This document shows positions 1 to 10,800 of a stretch of 64,000 nucleotides of DNA, piece by piece. The translations under genes and the position numbers were made by a program. Position 1 is the stretch's first letter. Each line of letters starts with the position of its first letter. Location of the stretch: positions 310,001 to 374,000 of the forward strand of contig BEIE01000001.1 of the NCBI GenBank assembly GCA_002898255.1, in the 5' to 3' direction. The notes under the pieces were generated by a model that worked only from the letters and a program-made list of their open reading frames with translations, was not told the DNA's origin and searched no databases. This DNA is from a bacterium HR28 (GTDB lineage: Bacteria > Chloroflexota > Chloroflexia > Thermomicrobiales > Thermomicrobiaceae).

Positions 1-645
1 AAAGTCGAGAGCTTGCCCCGCACTGATTTGCTTGTTGAAGTGCTGCCACCCGTATTGCTCGGCGATTTTCCCGCTCACAGTCAGTTCTTGACAATGAAGA
101 AACCAGATCCGTCCCCCTTCGCCGGCACGCAGCACCGATAGCGGGAGAAAACGCAGGGCCAGCGTGCAGAGCCCACAGAGTTCAACGCCAAATGCCAGCC
201 CTGGATAGAAATTGACGGCACCAGACGTCAACGGTAACCGATCCCGCCGAAGAGGGGAGAAGGTCTCCGCGGGGCGAAGATCGCCACAAACAACGCATCG
301 CTGTAGGGAAGCGCTTTGGTCACGCACTGCGGCAATAGCACGTTTGAGGTCCTGATCCAACGCATCCCGATACTTTCGGCGGACACCATCAGGTCCATTC
401 TTCCAGTTCGACGGGTTGACAAGCTCGCTGTTCGGGAATACCTGGGACAGTGAGCTCTTCGCGAAGGCGCGGTCGAGGTTCAGGCCGAGCGCCTGATCGC
501 TGGTCATGATCCGCTCGAGTTCACGACAAGCAACCTTCAGGTGCCCCTCGTCAAGGTCCTCAAGCCGGTTCACCTTGGCCACAGCAGCAAGTGCTGCCAA
601 CCCGGCATCAACGAATGGCTGCCCAGTCCAATGCACTCCACTCAT
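1..645 (-). CDS. cas8a1: Cas8a1/Cst1-like Cascade large subunit, N-terminal part (runs off left edge)
   Basis: Translating the minus strand from the ATG at 645 gives 215 residues with no stop before the window edge. The start reads MSGVHWTGQPFVDAGLAALA, which resembles the WTG-x-PFVDxG opening I know from Cas8a1/Cst1/Csx13-type large subunits. A CVVCGD motif (about residues 116-121) and a CGLCT motif (about 157-161) form the CXXC...CXXC zinc-binding pair of that family. The protein would be the large Cascade subunit that recognises the PAM in a type I-B-like system. Its ATG overlaps the cas6 stop as ATGA, so the two are probably translationally coupled. The remaining cas genes (cas7, cas5, cas3, cas4, cas1, cas2) would be expected to the left, outside the window. 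Family assignment is from motifs and context only. Confidence 0.75.
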   Translation of the reverse strand, partial: MSGVHWTGQPFVDAGLAALAAVAKVNRLEDLDEGHLKVACRELERIMTSDQALGLNLDRAFAKSSLSQVFPNSELVNPSNWKNGPDGVRRKYRDALDQDLKRAIAAVRDQSASLQRCVVCGDLRPAETFSPLRRDRLPLTSGAVNFYPGLAFGVELCGLCTLALRFLPLSVLRAGEGGRIWFLHCQELTVSGKIAEQYGWQHFNKQISAGQALDF

Positions 646-1421
646 CGCTCACCTGCCTCCTGCGGGCTGGCCTGTGTCTCCGCGCTTGCTCTCACCTCCT
701 CCACATACCCAAAGCCTTGACTGTTTTTCGCACCGAGGCCGGCTTCGAGGGCTAGCCGGAGATACTCCGGCGGCCCCTCCAAGAGAAACCGCCCTACCCA
801 GCCCTCAATCCAGGTCTCTTTGTACCGCTCCAGTCGTTTCCCTCGGGGATGGACCGCCAGCGGCCGGATCCGTACCGCACCACCCCCGCCGTTCTCCATC
901 CCCAGCACCCGCGCCTTCCGCTGCAGGTTCGCCACCACCAGCTCGCCAAACTCCTCGTTCAGCGGGTTGTAGTACTGCGTGCGACGCTTCCCCTCGATCT
1001 CCAGCGTCCGATACACCGTGATCGGCGAAAGGGCCCGTACCACGAGCCGCTCCTCCAGCGGCGGCAACGCCAGCGTGGCAATCTCCCGCACCGCAAACTC
1101 CAACGTCGCAATGCGCACCCGGCCAAACCCCAACAAGCCCGCCGCCAGCCCCAGCGCCAGATCCCGCTCCGGCGATGCAAAGCGGAACCAGACCGGCCCC
1201 GTTACCTCTACCCCTTCACCCGGCCGATACCGCACCTCCCCATGCAGCTGCGAGAACACAAACAGCTTCAGCGGCCGTTCACCTGGCCAGTAGGCACCAT
1301 CGTGCAACGGCTGACCAATCTCCCGCGGCAAGTGCCGGTAGATCATCGCCTGCAGCGCTTCACGGTAATGCAGCGGGAGGAGCCCCAAGCGGTCCGGCTC
1401 CAGCCGGATCTCTAGACGCAC
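642..1421 (-). CDS. cas6: CRISPR endoribonuclease Cas6
   Basis: The 259-residue protein begins with the Cas6-type RAMP ferredoxin-like fold (MRLEIRLEP; LPLHYREALQAMIYRHL at about 16-32). An LHDG segment at about 38-41 supplies a histidine where the family often has its general base. The C-terminus carries the glycine-rich RNA-binding loop GLGAKNSQGFGYVE, the Cas6 hallmark. It should bind the repeat hairpin of the pre-crRNA and cut 8 nt before the spacer, leaving a CUUGAAAC handle. The GTG start at 1421 is favoured by an AGGTGA ribosome-binding site six bases upstream and lies about 30 bases after the predicted transcription start. It is the first gene of the cas operon and shares an ATGA overlap with the Cas8-like gene. 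Confidence 0.9.
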   Translation of the reverse strand: MRLEIRLEPDRLGLLPLHYREALQAMIYRHLPREIGQPLHDGAYWPGERPLKLFVFSQLHGEVRYRPGEGVEVTGPVWFRFASPERDLALGLAAGLLGFGRVRIATLEFAVREIATLALPPLEERLVVRALSPITVYRTLEIEGKRRTQYYNPLNEEFGELVVANLQRKARVLGMENGGGGAVRIRPLAVHPRGKRLERYKETWIEGWVGRFLLEGPPEYLRLALEAGLGAKNSQGFGYVEEVRASAETQASPQEAGER

Positions 1422-1457
1422 TGTCTCACCTACCCAATCGCATTGCTGTTCTCGCTA

Positions 1458-1487
1458 ACCATAACCGCCCGACTGATTCTCTGTCAA
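1458..1487 (-). promoter_or_regulatory. Promoter of the cas operon
   Basis: On the minus strand a perfect TTGACA (1482-1487) is followed after 18 bases by TATGGT (1458-1463). This is a sigma-70-type promoter about 40 bases upstream of the cas6 GTG. No other gene lies between it and cas6. Confidence 0.65.
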
Positions 1488-1521
1488 GAGCTTCCTTCGC
1501 TTTCTAGTCTCCTCGGTCGGT

Positions 1522-1546
1522 GGGAACACTGGTGTTCCCGTTGAAC
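1522..1546. promoter_or_regulatory. Dyad element, copy 1 (GGGAAC-N6-GTTCCC-GTTGAAC)
   Basis: GGGAAC and GTTCCC form an inverted repeat around six bases, followed directly by GTTGAAC. The same 25-base arrangement with a different centre occurs at 4112-4136. Both copies are followed within about 25 bases by a TCCCCTCCCC-like run. This copy lies 35 bp upstream of the -35 box of the cas operon promoter, a suitable place for an operator or activator site. Confidence 0.4.
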
Positions 1547-2736
1547 CACAGCTTCTCGCAAGTCCCCTCCCCACGCGCACAGCAAAACGTGACGGCGGTC
1601 GCCTGACCTCCGTGCGGTGCTGCAGATCTCCGCGCGCAGCACAAAAGAGCAGCGAGGCTCCGGAGCAGCTGCCGTACTTGCTGCGGCCGCCGGCTCGTGA
1701 CGGATGGCGTGGGCATCTCCCGCGTCTCAGGAGACCGCGACGACTAAGCAACTGCGCACCACGCCAGCAACGCGATCCGGCGGTAGTAGGTAGCCTACGA
1801 GACACGGCACTCACGCACGTACCTCTTGCTGCGTACCCCTATCACTCACCGCCTGGCGAGCGATGGGGCAGCGGACGTGAGTGGGAGGAGACGCGAGCGG
1901 TGTTCTGGTGACAACCCGCACAATGCGTGCACCATCCGCACATCACTGTTCAGCACGATTCCTTTCCAACCTGGTGCGCTCTCCATGAGGACGTCACCCA
2001 AGCAGGAAACGCCTGACAGACACCATACTGCGAGCCCTGTGGATCCGGCTCTGGCAGCCGGCAGACTGGTCAGCGCAGAACCCGCGAGAAAGCGTTGGCT
2101 TCAAAAGCTGGCCCTCCAAGCGCTCCTTCGGCAGTTGACTCGTAAAGCCTCGGCTGATCGTCTCAAGCGACTGCAACGGGGTTCTGACCGAGGTATCAGC
2201 ACACTCGAAATGGCCACGGCTGCCCACCGGCGCCATGATCTGTTGGAATCCGAGCAGCCGATATAGCCCAGTCAGACCATCTTCGCTCCCGGAAGCTCAT
2301 CCGACCTTGAGGACTATCTTCCTCATCGCGCGGCACGGCTCGCGGAGTTGAGTGCCCAGCCTCCAGCAACGATCGGCCAAGGTGGAGGAACAGCGAGGTC
2401 CGCAACCATACCGAGTGCGCGGCGATGGCGCTCGACTTTCCCCAGGAATGATCATTGGGCCCTGATGAACCAGCCAGGCGGACGCTCTGTGTCGCCGGTT
2501 ATCGTTCTCCAGCGGTGATCCGGTGAAGCAGGGCAGAGGCGAAGACCAGTCACCAGTCGTCCTGCTTGAAAAAAACTGGGAACACGGAAAGACGTCATAG
2601 GGATTCCCTGAGCGCTGCACGAGCAGGGGAAGGCTGTGGCACCGTTGGAGACGAGTGCCCTGGCCACGAGTGGAACAGTGCGGGAACCTTGTCGGTGAGG
2701 GGTCGCCTCACGCGGCACAATGAGTCTAGCGAAATC
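1547..2736. other. Gene-poor stretch between cas operon and tRNA genes
   Basis: Open frames here (for example 1826-2266 plus) are short, overlap each other on both strands, lack good ribosome-binding sites and give compositions rich in Arg, Ser and Pro without recognisable motifs. I see no supported gene, RNA or mobile element. Confidence 0.4.
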
Positions 2737-2769
2737 AACCCCTGCTGGATCACCCGACCAGCAGGGGTT
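2737..2769 (-). terminator. Terminator of the tRNA-Ser pair
   Basis: A perfect 12-bp stem, AACCCCTGCTGG with CCAGCAGGGGTT, encloses a 9-base loop. In the minus direction it is followed by a T-containing tail (TTGATTTCG, counting the last stem bases). It lies about 27 bases after the 3' end of the tRNA-Ser(GCU) gene. Confidence 0.7.
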
Positions 2770-2795
2770 CCGTGTTACCCGCGGCTGACAACCCT

Positions 2796-2890
2796 TGGCG
2801 GGAAGGGTGGGATTCGAACCCACGGGGGCGAGTTTTGCTCGCCCCAATCGCTTAGCAGGCGACCCCTTTCGACCTCTCAGGCACCTTCCC
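2796..2890 (-). tRNA. tRNA-Ser (anticodon GCU)
   Basis: The minus strand folds as a class II tRNA. The acceptor stem GGGAAGG pairs with CCTTCCC, the discriminator is G, and CCA is encoded (2796-2798). The anticodon loop CTGCTAA gives GCU, which reads AGC/AGU serine codons. There is a long variable arm (GGGGCGAG with CTCGCCCC) and a T-loop GGTTCGAATCC. It is the downstream gene of a two-tRNA transcript. Confidence 0.95.
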
Positions 2891-2907
2891 AAGGAACGGA
2901 CTTCCGG

Positions 2908-2991
2908 CGGAGAGGGAGGGATTCGAACCCCCGAGGCTCATCGCCTTGCCGTTTTCAAGACGGCCGCCTTCAACCACTCGGCCACCTCTCC
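2908..2991 (-). tRNA. tRNA-Ser (anticodon UGA)
   Basis: The minus strand folds as a class II tRNA with acceptor GGAGAGG pairing with CCTCTCC and discriminator G. The anticodon loop CTTGAAA gives UGA (UCN serine codons), and the T-loop is GGTTCGAATCC. The three bases after the discriminator are CCG, so the CCA end is not encoded, unlike its neighbour. It starts about 50 bases after the predicted promoter and is separated from tRNA-Ser(GCU) by 17 bases. Confidence 0.95.
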
Positions 2992-3046
2992 GCGCACCAC
3001 GCTCTGGCGTGACAAGCAGACGCTCGAGCGTGAAGCCCGTAGCCAC

Positions 3047-3076
3047 AGTATAGCAGCCTTGCCGGACACCAGTCCA
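3047..3076 (-). promoter_or_regulatory. Probable promoter of the tRNA-Ser pair
   Basis: On the minus strand TGGACT (3071-3076) is followed after 18 bases by TATACT (3047-3052), a near-consensus -10 box. The first tRNA begins about 50 bases downstream. Confidence 0.5.
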
Positions 3077-4832
3077 GGCCAGTGACACCGGCCGAATAGA
3101 CCGGACGACCTACTACACGGCAGGCTACCCCGATCCCGGAACGATTGGCACGCCAGGCCACACACCAGCACCCCTGACTGCACTCCGCAGACCCTCGTCT
3201 TCCGCTGCCCTGCTCCACATCGTCTGCACAGTCGGCCAGCAGAAGCCACTCGCCGACTCCTCTCTGCGCCGGAGCGGGAGAAGCATGCTCACGACAGGCT
3301 CGCCCTGTCTCGACACGGAGGGACGTCTGGACGACGAGGAATACCATTACACAACCGAGGGCCCCGTAACGACCGGTCGTCGTCCATCGTACCTGGCACC
3401 AACGGGATCCAGAGCACTCGCGACACGGTCAGATTCCCTGTCTCCGGTAAGGAGATACGTGCACCCCAGCTGTGGCACACAAGGGCAAACGCAGGTATCC
3501 ACGACTACGCAACCGGCCCATCGCTGTCTCTGCGCCCCGTGATATCGAATACTCCCTGGCGGTGCGACAACCTGCCGGTGTGTCTTTCAATCCGCACCGA
3601 GTGTCCCCCGCTGCGCCCGGAGAAGCGGGTCCTCCACTATGACACGGACGTGTTGGGGATGACTGCGTTGGACAGGGCGCTGCACTTTTCCCGGGGGACT
3701 TGTGCCCGAGCAACACTCAAGTCCATCTCATTGATGTGGCGCCAAGCATGGGGCTTGTTCGTGATATGCTCCCAGGGCCAGCCCGCGCTCCACTCTGTCA
3801 GTGCGGCACAGTTTTCGCCGTCATGCAGACCAACTGGCGATGTCGTGCCATGCCAGCTCTTCCGGAAAGACGCGTGTCAAGCAATGTCCGACCAGCACGG
3901 ATACAGGCAGGAGCTCACGTCTGCTGAGTTGCCAGCTGCACGGTCGGTAGCGCTCGCCGTCAACGGCCAGAGTTCACCGTTGCCGAGTTACCCACGTGGA
4001 AGACGGTTGTTCGCGCACTCGGGAATGCGGAACCTCTGGTTGAGACAAGGGCAGACACCACCGTCTCGGCCCACAAAGCGAGCGTCAGGGAACCCGATTG
4101 TCCAGGTCGACGGGAACCAGATAGTTCCCGTTGAACGCGTTTTCCCCTCCCCCAGAACAATACCTTCTGTTCACCAAAAACGAGATCGACGGAACGGACA
4201 GCAAAGATCGTCGTTCGAAGGCAGGAATGGAGCGGCGCGATTGAGCGCGTGTGAGAACTTCCTCCCGGAGACTCCTCTCCGGCTTCAGGAGATGCCCGGC
4301 TCGCAAACTGCGCGACCGCGAGATCTTGCGCCGGAGACCAAAGCCCGAGAGACGGAGCCGCCGAACCTTCCGCAGTACTGAGGCGACAGCGCCCCCGCCA
4401 AGACTCAGCCCCGGTGCGGTTTCGCCGCCTCCGCACTGCGGTGAGTCGGGAGCAAAACGTTTCCTCTTCGTGCCTGATGCTGGGTGGTAGACGAATCCTC
4501 GGAGGAGACACCCCTTGTCCACGCCGATCGCGGTTCGTACCGGCTGTGACAGGCCGGATTCGCTCATCCACTGAAAAAGCAGCTCAGGGAGCAACCACGC
4601 GGGTCGGCTCGTCACGACGGGAATTCTGACACCTCACCTTCGGAAAAGGAAGGTCTCCCCACACCACTGGCCGCTCTGGTAGTGGCTGCTGCTCCATCCC
4701 ACTGCGACCCCTTCTCGGGACCAGAGTCACCGCATCGTCGACCCCCGGTAGCGCTAAAAACCCAGGGGGTCGACGAATTCCCGCGCCCGCGCACCTGCCC
4801 ACAATCACGCCACCTTGGATGTACCCACCCCC
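3077..4832. other. Gene-free stretch upstream of the CRISPR leader
   Basis: The longest open frame (3539-4381, plus) has no convincing start signal. Its composition looks non-coding (rich in Arg, Ser, Pro and Gln with scattered Cys), and it is overlapped by equally long frames on the other strand. Apart from the second dyad element at 4112-4136 I see no supported gene. Small RNAs cannot be excluded by eye. Confidence 0.4.
4112..4136. promoter_or_regulatory. Dyad element, copy 2 (GGGAAC-N6-GTTCCC-GTTGAAC)
   Basis: This has the same length and layout as the element at 1522-1546: GGGAAC, six variable bases, GTTCCC, then GTTGAAC. A TTTTCCCCTCCCCC run follows shortly after, as at copy 1. It lies about 700 bp before the predicted array promoter. 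Its role is unknown. Confidence 0.35.
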
Positions 4833-4861
4833 TTGTCACTCCCCACTTCCGGCGTTATCCT
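4833..4861 (+). promoter_or_regulatory. Predicted promoter of the CRISPR array, in the leader
   Basis: TTGTCA (4833-4838) and TATCCT (4856-4861) are separated by 17 bases. They place a transcription start about 30 bases before the first repeat at 4900. The position at the end opposite to the worn repeats fits a leader promoter reading rightwards through the array. Confidence 0.5.
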
Positions 4862-4899
4862 TAACACGCGACACGCTCGTCTCTAGGCCGAGGCTCTGG

Positions 4900-7800
4900 G
4901 TTCTGGCAGTACCTATGAGGGCTTGAAACATCTTCTCGCCGACCGACGTCTTGATTTCGTCCCAGAGTTCTGGCAGTACCTATGAGGGCTTGAAACACGT
5001 GAAGGCCTCGCGGATGCGGGCGCGGAGTGCGAGTTCTGGCAGTACCTATGAGGGCTTGAAACTCTCGTTCGACGCCAGCGACCTCGCGCAACTCGAGTTC
5101 TGGCAGTACCTATGAGGGCTTGAAACGAATCCGGATACGGTAGCGCTGGAGCACAGCATCGAGTTCTGGCAGTACCTATGAGGGCTTGAAACTGGCCATC
5201 GCCGAGCCAGGCATGCTCGTGCGGACGAAGTTCTGGCAGTACCTATGAGGGCTTGAAACAGGCGGTGTCCGGGGTACTCACGCATCGTTCACGGCGTTCT
5301 GGCAGTACCTATGAGGGCTTGAAACCTGCTTCAGCTTCCGCCACGAGCCGTCCCACTCGGCGTTCTGGCAGTACCTATGAGGGCTTGAAACGCTGGCCAG
5401 GCTGGTGGTCGACGGGGTACGCCGCGGAGTTCTGGCAGTACCTATGAGGGCTTGAAACTGCGCTGGCTGGTCTACGACCAGACCGGCGAGCTCGAGTTCT
5501 GGCAGTACCTATGAGGGCTTGAAACGTGCCTCCCCTGGCACGCCGGGGACACTCAGCTCGGGTTCTGGCAGTACCTATGAGGGCTTGAAACTCTCCTGCG
5601 TTACGTCTGGCTCGAACATCCCGACGGGTTCTGGCAGTACCTATGAGGGCTTGAAACGACGGGGTCACGCCAGCGATCGTCGAGCGGTCGCTGGTTCTGG
5701 CAGTACCTATGAGGGCTTGAAACCGAGGAGGTACTCCTGCGCGTCGTGTGGGATGCTCGCGTTCTGGCAGTACCTATGAGGGCTTGAAACTTCCTACGGC
5801 GATGGGTCGTCGTAATGAGCTTCTTCGTTCTGGCAGTACCTATGAGGGCTTGAAACGACTGGATCGTGTTGACGACAGCATTCACGATGTTCGTTCTGGC
5901 AGTACCTATGAGGGCTTGAAACTAGCGTCTCGGCGACGACTTCCTCCAACGAGTCGTCCGTTCTGGCAGTACCTATGAGGGCTTGAAACTCGCGATCGCG
6001 ACGAGACTCTTCACGACCACCTCGGTTCTGGCAGTACCTATGAGGGCTTGAAACCAGGTCGGGTGCCCGCACTGCACCGACTGGTGGGAGCGTTCTGGCA
6101 GTACCTATGAGGGCTTGAAACGTGGATGAGAGGATCGTCTGGATCGTCTCCTGCCAGGGAGTTCTGGCAGTACCTATGAGGGCTTGAAACGCTCGTCACC
6201 CTGCTCGCGTCCCGGCCGCACCCGCGAGTTCTGGCAGTACCTATGAGGGCTTGAAACTGTAGCCATCGAGCGCGCCGTCCTCCGCGAACTCGAGTTCTGG
6301 CAGTACCTATGAGGGCTTGAAACATAACTACATCGTCGCCTTCGCGCGCGGCGAGTCGGTTCTGGCAGTACCTATGAGGGCTTGAAACGCACATGGTACT
6401 GCTCGAGGATCGATTCCACCTGCTGTTCTGGCAGTACCTATGAGGGCTTGAAACTGTCTGAGACTCGCGTGACGCACAGCGGCGGCAAGGGTTCTGGCAG
6501 TACCTATGAGGGCTTGAAACGACCTGGTGTTGCGCGAACCAGTGGCGGTCCTCGTGAGTTCTGGCAGTACCTATGAGGGCTTGAAACGTACACCCAGCGC
6601 CCTTGTACCCCGACCGAGAACACTAGTTCTGGCAGTACCTATGAGGGCTTGAAACCTCGAACGCCCGCACCTGGAGCGTGTTCCCTTGTACCGTTCTGGC
6701 AGTACCTATGAGGGCTTGAAACGTGATCAGTGCGGTTGGTGGGCTGGCCCAGCAGCTGGTTCTGGCAGTACCTATGAGGGCTTGAAACGAGTATCGAGAG
6801 CGTGGTGATCATCTGCATGGCCATTGTTCTGGCAGTACCTATGAGGGCTTGAAACTCCAGTAGTCGCTGTGACAACGTGGACAGCTCACCAAGTTCTGGC
6901 AGTACCTATGAGGGCTTGAAACTGCTGGCAACTGCGGCAGCGGCATTTACGGGTCTTCGTTCTGGCAGTACCTATGAGGGCTTGAAACCACACACCGACA
7001 CACGGCACACACCGACACACCGGCAGTTCTGGCAGTACCTATGAGGGCTTGAAACGGAAGAAAGTACGGGAGCGCAAGAAGGACTTTTCGGGTTCTGGCA
7101 GTACCTATGAGGGCTTGAAACGATACCGACACCCACACCCACACCCACACCCACACACGAGTTCTGGCAGTACCTATGAGGGCTTGAAACCTGCGACGAC
7201 TGTCGCAGACTGGTCTGTCCTGGCCGCGTTCTGGCAGTACCTATGAGGGCTTGAAACTAGTACTTACTCTAGTATTTCCATATTCAACCCTAGTTCTGGC
7301 AGTACCTATGAGGGCTTGAAACCTCGGTGGCGGTTCCCTCGCGAACGAGCAGCTCTACGAGTTCTGGCAGTACCTATGAGGGCTTGAAACACACGGTCGA
7401 CTACGGGACGGCCTGGGGTTCCCCGTGTTCTGGCAGTACCTATGAGGGCTTGAAACGGCACGCGAGCGCACCGTCCAGCTCAGATCGACGCGCGTTCTGG
7501 CAGTACCTATGAGGGCTTGAAACTTCCAAGAACAGCTCGGCGGCATCGCGACGGAAGCGGTTCTGGCAGTACCTATGAGGGCTTGAAACGGCGAGGTGCG
7601 CCTTGGCGTCGCGCTGCGCCTCGCTCGTTCTGGCAGTACCTATGAGGGCTTGAAACCGAGATCGGGGAGGAGATGCACCGGAACCGGAACTCGTTCTGGC
7701 AGTACCTATGAGGGCTTGAAACGAGGATGAGGGCGCGGAGCATCTCGCGCAGTCGTTCCTGTTCTGGCAGTACCTATGAGGGCTTGAAACAACCGAGCGA

Positions 7801-10800
7801 CGAGCGACCCGACGACGAAGCGGACGCGTTCTGGCAGTACCTATGAGGGCTTGAAACTACGCTGTGAGTTGGCTGGTCACGCTGATCGCGCTGGTTCTGG
7901 CAGTACCTATGAGGGCTTGAAACGCGCGACCCGCGTGACCAGCGACCAGCATGATCAGCAAGTTCTGGCAGTACCTATGAGGGCTTGAAACTTCAGTGGC
8001 ATTAACATAATAACCAGAGCCAGGGTCGTTCTGGCAGTACCTATGAGGGCTTGAAACGTGGATGAGGAACCCGCGCGCGCGCGGGTTCTGGAGGTTCTGG
8101 CAGTACCTATGAGGGCTTGAAACTGTGTCGGTGTGTGTGGGTGTGCCGGTGTCGGTGTGTGTTCTGGCAGTACCTATGAGGGCTTGAAACCACACGGCAC
8201 ACCGACACACCCGACACACGACACCCGTTCTGGCAGTACCTATGAGGGCTTGAAACCTGCCCGCGATCGTCCAGCTGCGGCCGAACGGACCATGTTCTGG
8301 CAGTACCTATGAGGGCTTGAAACTCTGTCGTGAGAGACGCGAAGCGCTCTTCGCCGTGAGTTCTGGCAGTACCTATGAGGGCTTGAAACAGCGTCTCGTG
8401 CCCGGCTGGCGAGAGCTTCCCCGGTAGTTCTGGCAGTACCTATGAGGGCTTGAAACACGGCGCGGCAGGTCGCTCGGTGCTCGCGCATCGAGCAGTTCTG
8501 GCAGTACCTATGAGGGCTTGAAACTCGTATAGAGCTTCCGGTGTCAAATAGATTCCCGGAGTTCTGGCAGTACCTATGAGGGCTTGAAACAAGTATCTAA
8601 CGCGGACAGTAGCTGATAGTCAGGTTTATGTTCTGGCAGTACCTATGAGGGCTTGAAACTAGTAACGACGATGTCCGGATACACACACGGAACCGTTCTG
8701 GCAGTACCTATGAGGGCTTGAAACGGAGCAGGTCGAGGTGCCGGTCGGCGCCACGCTGAGCGTTCTGGCAGTACCTATGAGGGCTTGAAACCCGAGCCGC
8801 CGGCGCGCGGCATCGGCGACTGGGTGCGCGTTCTGGCAGTACCTATGAGGGCTTGAAACGTGGTCGCGACGGGTTGTACTGCACCGCCTCGCTCAGGGTT
8901 CTGGCAGTACCTATGAGGGCTTGAAACTTGCTGTTGGCGTCACCAGGCGCGCCACGTTCAGGCACGTTCTGGCAGTACCTATGAGGGCTTGAAACCGGCG
9001 ATCGAGCCCGGGACGATCGTGGTGGCAGAGCCAGGTTCTGGCAGTACCTATGAGGGCTTGAAACTCGACTGCAGTCGCTCGCGCACGTCGACCACGTCCT
9101 GTTCTGGCAGTACCTATGAGGGCTTGAAACATGGTTCTGGGCGCTGGTTTGATGTCGAGGAAGCGCAGGTTCTGGCAGTACCTATGAGGGCTTGAAACAA
9201 TAGCCAAGCCGGCTCACCGCGCCAGGTGCGACCGGTTCTGGCAGTACCTATGAGGGCTTGAAACCTGGGTTGTATCCCGAGGAATAACGCACTCGAAGTA
9301 CCGTTCTGGCAGTACCTATGAGGGCTTGAAACATCAACGGCGTCCCGCCCGACGAAGTGCGCCGTGTGCGTTCTGGCAGTACCTATGAGGGCTTGAAACA
9401 GCTTGAGGAATGTATTCCGCGCAACATTGACTGTGTGTTCTGGCAGTACCTATGAGGGCTTGAAACAGCTTGCGGTATAGCGGGCTCGTCTCAATACGCA
9501 GGGTTCTGGCAGTACCTATGAGGGCTTGAAACCTGGGGGCTGGTCGAACCGCTCGTCTGGAACCGCGTTCTGGCAGTACCTATGAGGGCTTGAAACCCCC
9601 TCACCGCCTGGCAGGCCGCAGCGCAAGCCGCGTTCTGGCAGTACCTATGAGGGCTTGAAACCCCAGGCTGCGGATCACCGCGTTGATCGCCCCGGTCACG
9701 TTCTGGCAGTACCTATGAGGGCTTGAAACTACGTCGAGTTCGGGACGCGCTTCATGGCCGCGCGCGTTCTGGCAGTACCTATGAGGGCTTGAAACCATCG
9801 CCTTCGTCGACAACGAGTACCGGCAGTATGACCGTTCTGGCAGTACCTATGAGGGCTTGAAACCCGACCCTCGTACGGCCCGCGGAGCAAGGGGATCCAG
9901 GTTCTGGCAGTACCTATGAGGGCTTGAAACCACGGCAACGTAGACGCGCTCGGTGCAAAAACTGCGATACGTTCTGGCAGTACCTATGAGGGCTTGAAAC
10001 GTGCCTGACCCTGGCCGTCAGCGCGCTCCTGCAGCGGTTCTGGCAGTACCTATGAGGGCTTGAAACAGGTTCCGGGTGGCTGCCTGAGGGCGCCAGGACG
10101 CGTACGTTCTGGCAGTACCTATGAGGGCTTGAAACCTCTTCATCCGAGTGTGCGGTCACCTCGGCCAGCTCGTTCTGGCAGTACCTATGAGGGCTTGAAA
10201 CGGCCTATTGGCGCTGTTTTCACGTGTCGAGCGAGGAGTTCTGGCAGTACCTATGAGGGCTTGAAACGCGCGACGTTCCGCACGCCCTCGTGCGCGAAGC
10301 TCAGTTCTGGCAGTACCTATGAGGGCTTGAAACAGCAAGTGCACGCGCCGCCCGGCGAACCGCTCAATCGTTCTGGCAGTACCTATGAGGGCTTGAAACG
10401 CCGCTCACTCATCAACTCCCTCGAGGATCTCTCCCAAGTTCTGGCAGTACCTATGAGGGCTTGAAACGAATGTAGCTCACTGAATCATCCTGGTGCACCC
10501 GGCGTTCTGGCAGTACCTATGAGGGCTTGAAACGCCGCCCGGGAGCAGCATAGGCCGCGAGCAATCGCGTTCTGGCAGTACCTATGAGGGCTTGAAACCT
10601 CAATGTTCCGCTCATCCCCATAGTCGAAGAAGAGGTTCTGGCAGTACCTATGAGGGCTTGAAACCCTTGAAGGCATCCTCCACCAGCTTCAGCACCTCGC
10701 GTTCTGGCAGTACCTATGAGGGCTTGAAACCGAGGTTGCCCCAGCAGGCAGAGGAACGGACAGTGCGGTTCTGGCAGTACCTATGAGGGCTTGAAACTGC

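Noticed and set aside
849-1415. 188-codon plus-strand frame opposite cas6
   Set aside because: Shadow of cas6; Arg/Gln/Pro-rich without motifs.
1826-2266. 146-codon open frame between cas6 and the tRNA genes
   Set aside because: No convincing start signal or family features; competing frames on both strands.
2795-3085. Open frames running over the tRNA-Ser genes
   Set aside because: The tRNA folds are complete and explain the sequence.
3539-4381. 280-codon open frame on the plus strand before the array
   Set aside because: No ribosome-binding site, no recognisable motif, non-coding composition, and equally long overlapping frames on the minus strand; long chance frames are common in GC-rich DNA.
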